The notes under the pieces: generated by a model
Database searches by the model: none
Told to the model about the DNA's origin: nothing
Seen by the model: the letters and a program-made list of their open reading frames with translations, nothing else
Shown here: positions 1-8,200 of the stretch, one piece after another
How the letters are laid out: the number at the start of each line of letters is the position of its first letter
Position numbering within the stretch: position 1 is the first letter of the stretch
NCBI GenBank assembly: GCA_003170935.1
Contig: PMYA01000152.1
Coordinates: 1 to 10,973 of the forward strand
Direction: 5' to 3'
Length of the DNA stretch: 10,973 nucleotides
Source: Methanobacteriota archaeon
GTDB taxonomy: Archaea; Halobacteriota; Bog-38; Methanoflorentales; Methanoflorentaceae
Program-made: the position numbers and the translations under genes

Positions 1-138
1 GTAATAAGGCGTCCGTTGCGCTTTAGCGCTTTTGGGCACGCTGATTTAACGCTACTTGCCTCGCAACCTATTTATAAAGATATAGTATATAAAGACACGG
101 AAATTTCAACACAACGTGAGGGTTTAAGAGCAATTTGA
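1..138 (+). CDS. Possible C-terminal end of an upstream gene (partial)
   Basis: The first frame of the window is open from base 1 to a TGA at 136-138, giving 45 codons that end in GLRAI. The stop overlaps the TTG start of the next gene in a TTGA arrangement, as is common for translationally coupled genes. I do not recognise the family. The peptide is moderately charged with no cysteine motif and no membrane segment. An open run of this length occurs by chance roughly one time in ten, so the coupling-type overlap is the main argument. If the gene is real, the AT-rich box at 71-94 lies inside its coding sequence and the activator gene may be co-transcribed from further upstream. Confidence 0.35.
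   Translation, partial: VIRRPLRFSAFGHADLTLLASQPIYKDIVYKDTEISTQREGLRAI
71..94 (+). promoter_or_regulatory. Candidate TATA-type promoter for the RACo gene
   Basis: An AT-rich stretch contains TTTATAAAG (71-79) and TATATAAAG (86-94), both good matches to an archaeal TATA box. A start about 25 nt after the second box would leave a leader of about 20 nt that contains GAGGG (118-122) before the TTG at 135. Read as bacterial, TATAGT (81-86) is a possible -10, but its best -35 (TTGCCT, 56-61) is 19 nt away. The element may be fortuitous if the open frame at 1-138 is coding. Confidence 0.4.
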
Positions 139-2006
139 AGAAAGAATTCAAGGTTATTTTTAAGCCTGACAACAAAACTGTCAAAGTAGAGCGGGGCACT
201 ACCGTACTTGATGCGGCCACAAGCTCAGATATCTACATCGACAGTATCTGCGGCGGCAGAGGCAAATGCGGCAAATGTAAGGTCCTCATTGAAGGGAGGG
301 TCGAGTGCGACGAAACGGACCTCCTAACTGACGAAGAAAAAGCGCATGGCTATTTTTTAGCGTGTTTAGCTCGGGTCACAGGCAATTTGAAAGTGACGAT
401 ACCCAAAGAAAGCAGAGTGGAGTCGCACCAAATACTCATGAAAAGCGTGATCGCCCCCTTGCCAGCGATTTGTCCACCTGTGTCTAAAGTGCAGATTTCC
501 CTTACTCCGCCGTCACTAGCCGATTACGTAAGCGACCTTGACAGAGTGACGCACGCGCTACGCAATCCTGATATGGGGCACGTAACGATCGGATTGCCGA
601 CCCTGAAGAACTTGAGCAAAGTACTCAGAGACAATCAATGGAACGTGAACGTGACGCTTATGGATCTCTGGGACAGGAAAGAAATTATCGACGTCGGTCC
701 ACCTTCAGACAACGACTTAATCGGGATAGCGGTGGACATAGGCACGACAACAATCGTCGTCGAGTTAGTTGACTTGACCTCTGGCAAGGTGATTGACGCG
801 CGATCCGACTACAACAAGCAAGTTGTATATGGTGAGGACGTCCTTTCGCGTGTGATGTACACCGAGGAACACGAAGATGGCCTCCAGAAGCTGACGAGCA
901 CAATTAGGTACGGCATCAACGACCTCGTGCGAGAGCTCGTCATCGAAAATAACATGAAATACGAAAAGATTTGCCGCGCAGTCCTTTCAGGCAATACTGT
1001 GATGATGCACCTTTTTTATGGGTTGGATCCGAAATACATACGCCACGAACCCTACATACCGGTGATGACTTTCGTTCCCCAGATGAAGGCGGTGAAACTC
1101 GGACTGAGCGTCAATCCAAATGCTTACATCTATACGCTTCCGTGCCGGAGCAGCTACGTCGGCGGCGACGTCACAGCTGACATAATTGCGTCAGGAATGA
1201 GTGATATCAAGGACACTTCGTTGCTTATCGACGTCGGAACCAATGGTGAGGTAGTACTCGGGAATGATACGTTCCTCGTGTCGTGCTCTTGTTCGGCGGG
1301 GCCAGCTTTTGAAGGTGGGGAGGTAGAGTTCGGCGTACGAGCGATGAACGGAGCAATAGAGCGCGTTTGGATCAACAATGGCCTAACAGAGTACTCCACC
1401 ATCGGCGACGCAAAAGCAAAGGGCGTTTGCGGATCGGGCCTTATTGAACTCATCGCAGAGCTCTTCAGTAGCAACGTAATTGACAGAACGGGAAAGATAC
1501 AGAAGGATGAGAACAACGTTAGGATTGAATTAGGGAGCAACGGCAACCAGTTTGTTGTGGCGTTCAAAGAGGACACTGCCATCGACAAAAACATTGTAAT
1601 TACCGACGTAGATATTCAGAACATATTGCGAACGAAGGCCGCTGTCTACGCGAGCTGTAGCGTGGTGCTCAAAACGTTTGGCTATCAATTCAGTGACCTT
1701 AGCAACATCTTCATCGCGGGGAGTTTCGGCAACTACCTCGACGTGAAGAAAGCGATCACGATTGGCTTGCTGCCTGACCTTCCGCTTGATAAGTTTAAGT
1801 TTATCGGTAACGGGGCCCTTGGTGGGGCACGAATGGTTTTGCTATCACAAGACCTGCAAGACAAGGCTGCAGAAGTTGTCGGGAATATGACACACATCGA
1901 GTTAAGTGTCAGCAGCATGTTTTTTAAAGAGTTTACATCAGCATTGTTCATTCCTCACACGGAACTTGACCAGTTCCCCAACGTTTCCAAACGAGGTTAT
2001 GTATAA
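135..2006 (+). CDS. acsV: RACo-type reductive activator of corrinoid iron-sulfur protein
   Basis: This 623-residue protein is close to the usual RACo length. It has an N-terminal plant-type [2Fe-2S] domain with ligands C39, C45, C48 and C77 (spacing 5, 2 and 28). A linker region follows, then a C-terminal ASKHA ATPase domain (DUF4445 type) with phosphate-1 motif DIGTTT near residue 201, phosphate-2 motif DVGTNGE near 365 and adenosine motif IAGSFGNYLD near 526. Known RACo proteins use ATP to drive the uphill reduction of inactive Co(II) corrinoid to Co(I). RamA-type relatives do this for methylamine corrinoid proteins, but linkage to acsC/acsD points to the CODH/ACS corrinoid protein as partner. 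It is cytoplasmic. The start is TTG, because an in-frame TGA at 117-119 leaves no ATG or GTG option, and the Shine-Dalgarno site is weak. Function is assigned by domain architecture and context; confidence is high. Confidence 0.93.
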   Translation: MKKEFKVIFKPDNKTVKVERGTTVLDAATSSDIYIDSICGGRGKCGKCKVLIEGRVECDETDLLTDEEKAHGYFLACLARVTGNLKVTIPKESRVESHQILMKSVIAPLPAICPPVSKVQISLTPPSLADYVSDLDRVTHALRNPDMGHVTIGLPTLKNLSKVLRDNQWNVNVTLMDLWDRKEIIDVGPPSDNDLIGIAVDIGTTTIVVELVDLTSGKVIDARSDYNKQVVYGEDVLSRVMYTEEHEDGLQKLTSTIRYGINDLVRELVIENNMKYEKICRAVLSGNTVMMHLFYGLDPKYIRHEPYIPVMTFVPQMKAVKLGLSVNPNAYIYTLPCRSSYVGGDVTADIIASGMSDIKDTSLLIDVGTNGEVVLGNDTFLVSCSCSAGPAFEGGEVEFGVRAMNGAIERVWINNGLTEYSTIGDAKAKGVCGSGLIELIAELFSSNVIDRTGKIQKDENNVRIELGSNGNQFVVAFKEDTAIDKNIVITDVDIQNILRTKAAVYASCSVVLKTFGYQFSDLSNIFIAGSFGNYLDVKKAITIGLLPDLPLDKFKFIGNGALGGARMVLLSQDLQDKAAEVVGNMTHIELSVSSMFFKEFTSALFIPHTELDQFPNVSKRGYV

Positions 2007-2171
2007 AAGCTGAAACATATTCAGGATCATTTACCCTTGTTTTTTCGTAGTAATCCTATAAACGGAAGACTTGTGAGGGGGGTGTTTGCTTCCGAGCAAC
2101 GACGAGGGAATGCAATTTTAAGTAGCATAGCAGTGTATTTTTGTAGAGCGACGTACATCGCGGAAAAAGTC
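2007..2171 (+). other. 165-nt leader between RACo gene and cooC
   Basis: No convincing gene is seen. It contains a weak 5-bp hairpin (CTGAA/TTCAG, 2010-2024) followed at 2040-2045 by a short T run, possibly a weak terminator, and a TATAAA at 2057-2062. A very purine-rich GAGGGGGG (2075-2082) resembles a Shine-Dalgarno site but has no start codon in cooC frame at the right distance. A T-rich TATTTTTG at about 2136-2143, about 30 nt before the cooC ATG, could be a TATA-type box for a leaderless or short-leader cooC transcript. The cooC frame happens to be open through most of this stretch, but the encoded residues lie outside the known family start. Confidence 0.35.
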
Positions 2172-2918
2172 ATGCAAACCATTGCCATAACGGGTAAAGG
2201 TGGAACAGGCAAAACGACGTTTGCCTCTCTCCTTGTAAAACATCTGAGCACTAATAACAAAGCCATTTTGGCAGTTGACGCAGATCCCAACTCAAACTTA
2301 GATATGCGACTGGGACTTCGCGTTCAGCAGACAATTGGCGACTTACGAGAAGATCTGCTTAAAGAATCTTTTCCCGCAGGGATTGCCAAAAATGAGCTTA
2401 TAGAGTACCAAACACGTCTAGCTCTCGTTGAAGGGGATACCTTCGACCTTATCGCTATGGGACGGCCCGAAGGACCCGGATGCTACTGTTATATCAACAA
2501 CGTGTTACGGGATGTCCTAGACAGACTCTCGGTCAATTACGACTACGTTGTCATTGACAACGAAGCGGGTATGGAGCACCTTTCTAGACGGACAACGAGA
2601 GACGTTGATGTGCTGTTCATTATAAGCGACGTCACCGCGCTTGGTATAACCACTGCAAGTCGGATCAAAAAGCTTTCCGAGGATCTCAATCTCGTCGTAG
2701 GAAAAACATATTTGGTCCTGAATGAAGTCAAAGACAGCGTGCCCGACAGCATCAAGGGTCAGATCAAGCAGCAACAGCTAGATCTCATCGGGGCCATTCC
2801 GACAGATCCCTTAATTGAAGAGTATGCGTTGGAAGGAAAGTCTTTTTTTGAGCTGCCGAGTGATTCGGCTGCGCTAAAAGCAGTTCGCGAAATCGCAGAG
2901 CGCTCTATAGCACCTTAA
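2172..2918 (+). CDS. cooC: CooC-type CODH nickel-insertion ATPase
   Basis: This is a 248-residue MinD/SIMIBI-class P-loop ATPase. The deviant Walker A GKGGTGKTT starts at residue 8, VDADPNSN follows near residue 35, and the Walker B-like VVIDNEAGMEHLSRR lies near 126-140. The CYC pair (C104, C106) matches the CxC motif through which CooC dimerises and binds metal. CooC proteins couple ATP hydrolysis to nickel delivery into the C-cluster of CODH, and AcsF-like relatives mature ACS. I chose the ATG at 2172 because it places the P-loop at the N-terminus as in the family. The frame is open further upstream to about 2037, but that extension looks unlike any known CooC. The gene ends 11 nt from the oppositely oriented acsC. 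Whether this copy serves the C-cluster, the A-cluster or both in the fused enzyme cannot be told from sequence. Confidence 0.93.
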   Translation: MQTIAITGKGGTGKTTFASLLVKHLSTNNKAILAVDADPNSNLDMRLGLRVQQTIGDLREDLLKESFPAGIAKNELIEYQTRLALVEGDTFDLIAMGRPEGPGCYCYINNVLRDVLDRLSVNYDYVVIDNEAGMEHLSRRTTRDVDVLFIISDVTALGITTASRIKKLSEDLNLVVGKTYLVLNEVKDSVPDSIKGQIKQQQLDLIGAIPTDPLIEEYALEGKSFFELPSDSAALKAVREIAERSIAP

Positions 2919-2929
2919 CCTTGAATTCG

Positions 2930-4264
2930 CTATCCATTTGACAGCTCCTTCAAATACTTCGGAAGAGCGGATGAGTCCTTTACACCAACAATGACTTCCC
3001 AGCCCGTGAGCTCCTCTAATTTCATTTTCAGCATCGCGATCATGCCGGGAATTATGAGCTTTCGGTGATCTACCTTATCTGCAACCTTGTATTCCGTGAG
3101 AGTTTCTGCGATTTTTTCTGGCGTAAACTTGTCAGCGGCGAATGCCGTCATCACCGATAAACCCTCGGTATCTACCACGAGAAGATGTGCAGGAACCTTG
3201 CTTGCCTCAATATCGCTTGCCACAGTAAAATACGTAAGTGAGAAGTTAGACGTGACGATGACCGGTGAGTTACGATTTGGCTTTCCTATTTCATAGAGGC
3301 CTGGATTGACCTGTATAAGCGCTTGCGGATCCGTATAAATATTCGTTCTTAAAGTGGTGAGGGGGTATAGCCGCGCAGGATCAAGGTCTTTGAAAATAAT
3401 TAACGAGGTATATTTCAGCGTTCCTATCGCCGCTCTAATTGCTTGAGTTTCAACATCTGCGCCGTTATCCAAGTTTATCATAACAGGAAAACCTAACGGC
3501 CGGAAAAGCTTCTTGACGCTAAGGCGACGCAGAATCGTCAACCATTCGAGTGTCTGGCGCAGGGGCTTAGCACCGAGGTTTAGATCTAAAACGATATCCT
3601 CTATGCCCTCACTTTTAGCTACTTCCGACAGTGAGACGAGCTCATCGATGTCATCTGCATAAAGCGCGAGCGGGCACGCGTACTCCTTGGCAAGCTTTGC
3701 CATTGACGCACAGTTGTTTGTGCTGCCCGCGTAGATTAACGGCTTAGACTTCGATACAACTTTGAGGCCCGATTCAACGACCTCAGGATCTTCACTCATC
3801 AGAACTAACGGCAATCCACTGTTATCGTTCACGAGCGTCACCGCGTCAGAGAAACGCTGTGCGTCTCCTTTCGCTTTGACCCCGATCAAGTCAACTCCCG
3901 AAACAATGCCAATTCGCTCGTATTTCATCGCATCAAGCTTCTTAGCCCTTTCAACAATTCTTTGGTCATCGACGTCATCTTCGATTATGAGCGCATATGC
4001 CGTCTGGTTGAAGAACTTCTTTTCGTGTCTGAAAAGCTCTGTTTCACCCCCGATTTCTATATTACCTACTTTCACAGTGCGCATAGGTGGCGAAGCGGAA
4101 CTTTCTAGTTGTTCGACCACATCAGGGGACACGTATGGACACTTCGTGAGTTCTGCCTGTTTGTTAGCTAACATCATAGCAAACGCTAAGCACGTAGGTA
4201 CCCCACATTCGCCACAATTCTTTTTAGGCAACAGTTTGAATATGTCGAGGGCTGTCATCGGCAT
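2930..4264 (-). CDS. acsC: Corrinoid iron-sulfur protein large (gamma) subunit
   Basis: This 444-residue protein matches AcsC/CdhE in length. The N-terminal [4Fe-4S] domain has C17, C20, C25 and C42 (NCGECGVPTC then KCPY), typical of the subunit whose low-potential cluster reduces the cobalt. The middle is a TIM-barrel region, and the C-terminus, from about residue 320, contains the cobamide-binding domain with an IPGMIAMLKMKLEE-like helix and a GVKDSSALPKYLKE tail. It accepts the methyl group from a methyl-tetrahydropterin and passes it to the A-cluster nickel of ACS. It is last in the minus-strand operon. Its ATG lies 3 nt after the acsD stop, and GGTGGG (4277-4272) sits 7 nt upstream, supporting the first ATG rather than the one two codons later. 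No AcsE methyltransferase is visible nearby, so methyl entry must rely on a gene elsewhere or on the corrinoid protein itself. Confidence 0.95.
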   Translation of the reverse strand: MPMTALDIFKLLPKKNCGECGVPTCLAFAMMLANKQAELTKCPYVSPDVVEQLESSASPPMRTVKVGNIEIGGETELFRHEKKFFNQTAYALIIEDDVDDQRIVERAKKLDAMKYERIGIVSGVDLIGVKAKGDAQRFSDAVTLVNDNSGLPLVLMSEDPEVVESGLKVVSKSKPLIYAGSTNNCASMAKLAKEYACPLALYADDIDELVSLSEVAKSEGIEDIVLDLNLGAKPLRQTLEWLTILRRLSVKKLFRPLGFPVMINLDNGADVETQAIRAAIGTLKYTSLIIFKDLDPARLYPLTTLRTNIYTDPQALIQVNPGLYEIGKPNRNSPVIVTSNFSLTYFTVASDIEASKVPAHLLVVDTEGLSVMTAFAADKFTPEKIAETLTEYKVADKVDHRKLIIPGMIAMLKMKLEELTGWEVIVGVKDSSALPKYLKELSNG

Positions 4265-4267
4265 GGT

Positions 4268-5242
4268 CTATCCCACCAATTCATCGACAACGTTTCTGAT
4301 GATCGCTACAGACTTCGGGTGCCGGAGTATTAACGCGTTAGCACCTGCCATTAAAGCGGCAAGCGCAGTGGCGACTTCCCAAAAGACCGCCCTATCTCTC
4401 TCATCGCCGAGATTGGCGTCTATACGATACGCTTCCTTCGCGCTCCACGCAACACTAATATCGGCGATCATCGGGGATTGGAGCATTTTGTCTCCGACGA
4501 GGCCGGCGAGTTTGATTCGCTCCATCGCTGAATAAGCGTACTCCATCCCAAAGCCAACCCCCGCCATAAGCGGGTCACTAACAATATGATCGGGCGGTAC
4601 GCCAAACTCAGTAAGCATAATGTTGAGCTGCTTAGCGATATTCACATCGATGTTAGAGAACGCTACGACCGCGTGGTCGTTAGCAGTGGCAGCAACGGCT
4701 ACGGATTTATAACCATCCTGTTCAGCACGTGCGAGCAAACACTGTTCTCCTTTCGCAGCTTCACCGCAAATCTCGAAAACGCGGGAGTCCTTTTCATAAT
4801 CGCCGCTTCCTTGAATGACTAACGGAGCTTTAACTTGCTTGAGCACCGTTGAAACGAGCGATGCTGCATCCTCAGCGCTGATGTTTTCTTCTTCTGGATT
4901 TGTGCTCAGCAGTTTCAAACAGACAAAGTCTGCGCCATATATATTCACGCACGCGTCTGCCCACGCGACAGGATCTCTTATAACATCGCCAACTTCATCG
5001 ATGATGAGCTGAGGGTAGTCTTCACCAAGGTGATCGATCACTTCCATACCGATAGCAGGTCGCGAAACTGCGCCCTCGAACGCCAAAAACGGAAGGGTCG
5101 TCTCTCCGCCCAAACGCAGTTTCCTATCCCTAGTTCCCCCTTCGTCATCCGTTGCACCAAATGCGACCTCTTTTATCTTCCCGCTCCAATTCTCCTTCGG
5201 TATTGCCACCATTACAGTTACCCCAAAGTTACTCACGACCAC
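4268..5242 (-). CDS. acsD: Corrinoid iron-sulfur protein small (delta) subunit
   Basis: This protein of up to 324 residues is a TIM-barrel AcsD/CdhD family member. It is recognised by the GATDDEGGTR segment near residue 29, PAIGMEVIDH near residue 61, the GSGDYEKD motif, AEQDGYKSVA, and the ending ANALILRHPKSVA. It is close to bacterial AcsD in length (about 320) and lacks the extra regions of longer archaeal CdhD forms. It pairs with AcsC to form the heterodimer that carries the methyl-corrinoid. The listed start is a GTG that follows the acsAB stop by 1 nt, implying translational coupling. An ATG ten codons in (5212) is a credible alternative that gives an N-terminus similar to known AcsD. 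Neither has a strong Shine-Dalgarno sequence. Confidence 0.94.
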   Translation of the reverse strand: MVVSNFGVTVMVAIPKENWSGKIKEVAFGATDDEGGTRDRKLRLGGETTLPFLAFEGAVSRPAIGMEVIDHLGEDYPQLIIDEVGDVIRDPVAWADACVNIYGADFVCLKLLSTNPEEENISAEDAASLVSTVLKQVKAPLVIQGSGDYEKDSRVFEICGEAAKGEQCLLARAEQDGYKSVAVAATANDHAVVAFSNIDVNIAKQLNIMLTEFGVPPDHIVSDPLMAGVGFGMEYAYSAMERIKLAGLVGDKMLQSPMIADISVAWSAKEAYRIDANLGDERDRAVFWEVATALAALMAGANALILRHPKSVAIIRNVVDELVG

Positions 5243-5243
5243 G

Positions 5244-8200
5244 TCAGAACATACCCATTGGAGGCATATGCAGCGCAGGGTGATCGACCTTTGCCAAGTA
5301 CTCCGCTAATTCATCCGCATCTGTCGTAATAGTTTCGTCAGCAATCTTGTTTACTAAGTCAGGCAAGTCGAGTTCCTGTGCTCGCTTCTGAAGGTCTTCT
5401 CGCATCGCTTCTTTGAGCTCTTTAGGCATCCAAACGACGCGCGCTAACCCCCCGTCTGCACGGATAAATTTCTTACTCGTAATGAACTGCCTGCCGACGC
5501 CGATGAACCCGGGCGTTTGATTACCTCCGCCAACAGAGCCCGCGAGCGTTGAGAACTTCATACCGATAGGCGTCATACCTGTATATTCACGGTTGACCAC
5601 TATAACGCCCTGTAGGTCGCTGCTGATCGCAACGATACACTCAAAGCATCCGCACGACGTCTGCGGATCCTCCATCATCGTGTATTGATTCATCCGCTCG
5701 ATGTGGCCATGCGTGAGCTCTTTGACCGCTTCGTTTACGTTCGACCACTGGCCCTTCTGCTCGTCAATCGCAGCGCCCTTCTCAACCGGCTGATTTGGTC
5801 CGTTTGGATCGATGCTGAATCCCGCAGCCGCATCGAGCCAGTTTAGTGCGCCGCACAGCCCCAAGCGTTCAGGAGAGATGATACAGACATGACTCGGAGC
5901 GAAGCTCTGACATAGCGTACACGCGTAAAACGTGTCAACGCTCTCGTCTGTTAGCCCTGCAATACGGTGATCCCGCTCTGCATACGATTCCATAGCCTCA
6001 GGCAGATGTTTTTCCACCTCCTTTTCGTCAGTGATGATTGTGACTTGTATCCGGCTGATGATACCGCCGAGCTCCTCCTTCATTTTATGATAAAGGATAT
6101 CACCGAAGTTCTTGAAGCGTAACCCATTGGCCACACTATTCTTGCTCAGACGCACCCAAAGCAAGTTTCTCTGACCCGTATGCCACGCGCCCTCTGCGTA
6201 ATTGATGAACTGGTGGATGCGTCGTTCGACGACGGGCTCAAACTCCTTTTTCATATGCTTTCCGTACACTTCAACAAGAATCCCAAGCGCTGACACACTG
6301 CCCTCTTCCATCTCATCGACATCCTTCCCGATGAGCGTGATCTCGCCGTCCTTAACCTCGTCTGCATCGCGGATCTTCACGAGCTCAAACACCTTTGTCT
6401 TGGTCGGACCTCCACACTCGACGTAGGTCTGGGGCTTGCGCACCGTTTCTCCCTCGAAGGCAAGCCCGTAAGCGACCGGTAACGAGACCTCGCCGACGGT
6501 GACCTGCATGTTCCGCATCTCGATTGCGTGCGCAACGATCTGACTGTAATCCGTCTCCACCTCGTACTTGCCCGGCACTTCCTCCACATCTTGATCGGTG
6601 ATCGTCGGTGAGCCATTGAACATCACCGCGAACTCAATAGCTGCCTTAATGTCGTCGATAGGACCTAATTGGACGACGACAACTTTCGGACGCTTTGTAA
6701 GATACTCTAAGAGCCCTGTTCGATCGCCCGGCTTGACGTTCCCGAACGTCAGCGCTGCGCGGATCGCAAAGCTTAGCCCGTGAATAGCTTGCGTGAATTC
6801 ACCCACGCAAAACAGGAGCCGGTCAAGTCCCTTACGCTCGCCTATCTCGATGCCTGCCTCGGCAATCTGCTGGATGGTGTCAAATGTGGGGATTACGAGC
6901 ATGCCCTTACTCTGGCAATCTCTGATGATCTTTGCTAACAGTTTAGGGTCCTTTGCCTTTCCTACCAAGACTAAGACCCCTGGTATTGTATCATCAACGA
7001 ATGAGATGCCCAACCTCCGGAGCACCTCGTCTGCAATGAACCCAGTGTATGGAGTATCCGCATACGGGTCAGGATTATCGATGTACTTCAGGGCCTCAAC
7101 GATCTCTGCAGCGACCATAGTCGCTTCTCCTGAAGCCACAGCGTTGTCAAACGTGTACTCCTCCCTGATCTTGCCCCTCACCTCTCCGAGGATTCGCGGC
7201 AACTGCGCCAGTTTCGTCACTCTTTCGCCCGTCCACGCGGTGATGCACGGAAGATAGTACCCGGTGCTTGGGTATCCAATCTCCTTATCACGCCCGTGTT
7301 GACGTATCGCCTTATTGAGGAGCTGATCTGCGTATCCGGTTGCGATTATAGCCCCGTCGATCGCTTTCTTGTAGAGGGCCTCTTTTGGTGTGACAGGCTT
7401 ACCTACGTCCGGGGTGGTGCCATTCCAATACGTGACCCCGCCGTCGAGTTCACTAAGCGCGTTCATCTTCCATCTGCGGTATTGAACGGTGTTCACTAAC
7501 GTTTTCGCGGCAATCGTAGGATCGGGTTCAAATATGAAGTGCCCGCCGTAAACGTCCTTTGCAGTCGCCTGGACCACCTCATCAGCAAGAGGGCTTCCCT
7601 TGATAAATGGATAGACCCCGACGTGGGTGGGCCATCCCGTTGCGACGCACCACGTTCCAATCGCTACAGCTTTTTCGCTCATCGCTTCTGGAGCACTCGC
7701 AACGATGGGAAGGTCCTGTATGTCAACTCCCATCACCTGAGCGAGTTCGCTTACGAAATTTTCGACGCGCGAATTGTCCACGCATGACCCCATATGGAGC
7801 ACAAGCGGCAAGGACTCACCAATGTTCTTTTCGCCGACTTCTTTAAGGAACGCCTTAAGCGACTCACCTGCGTGCTCCTCGACTGCTTCTGGCGCCAACA
7901 AACCGTGCTTCGCGAGGGATTGCGCCGCACAACCGGTTACAAGTGTTAGTATGTTATTTCTGACGAGCTCTTTGGCGATAGTCAAATGACCAAGGTCGTG
8001 TTCAGCCTTAGCGGGATTGTTACACCCAGCGATAAGTGCGATGCCCTGAACCTCCCCGCTGCGAATCTTATCAGCGAGATACTGGAGCGGTTCATCTTCA
8101 TTAAAGGCGCTTAACAACGATTTTATGTACTCCAGGCTAAATCCTGCGACGACCTTGCTCGAAATGTTAGGGATAGAGATTTTTGTGGGATCCCTATTCT

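Noticed and set aside
18..33. GCGC-TTTA-GCGC hairpin followed by TTTT, like a terminator
   Set aside because: The stem is only 4 bp, the T run is 4 nt, and an open frame runs through it; too weak to call.
1154..1594. Minus-strand frame of 146 codons inside the RACo gene
   Set aside because: It lies opposite the conserved ASKHA ATPase domain; composition is that of an antisense shadow.
2010..2046. CTGAA/TTCAG hairpin plus T run after the RACo gene as an intrinsic terminator
   Set aside because: The 5-bp AT-containing stem is separated from the T run by about 15 nt, so it does not form a standard terminator. It is mentioned only as a weak element of the leader.
2037..2171. N-terminal extension of CooC by 45 residues
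   Set aside because: The family places the P-loop about eight residues from the N-terminus, and the extension has no CooC-like features. The ATG at 2172 is preferred.
3762..4535. Long plus-strand open frame of 257 codons opposite acsC and acsD
   Set aside because: It is antisense to two clearly identified genes, has low-complexity serine-rich composition typical of shadow frames, and resembles no family.
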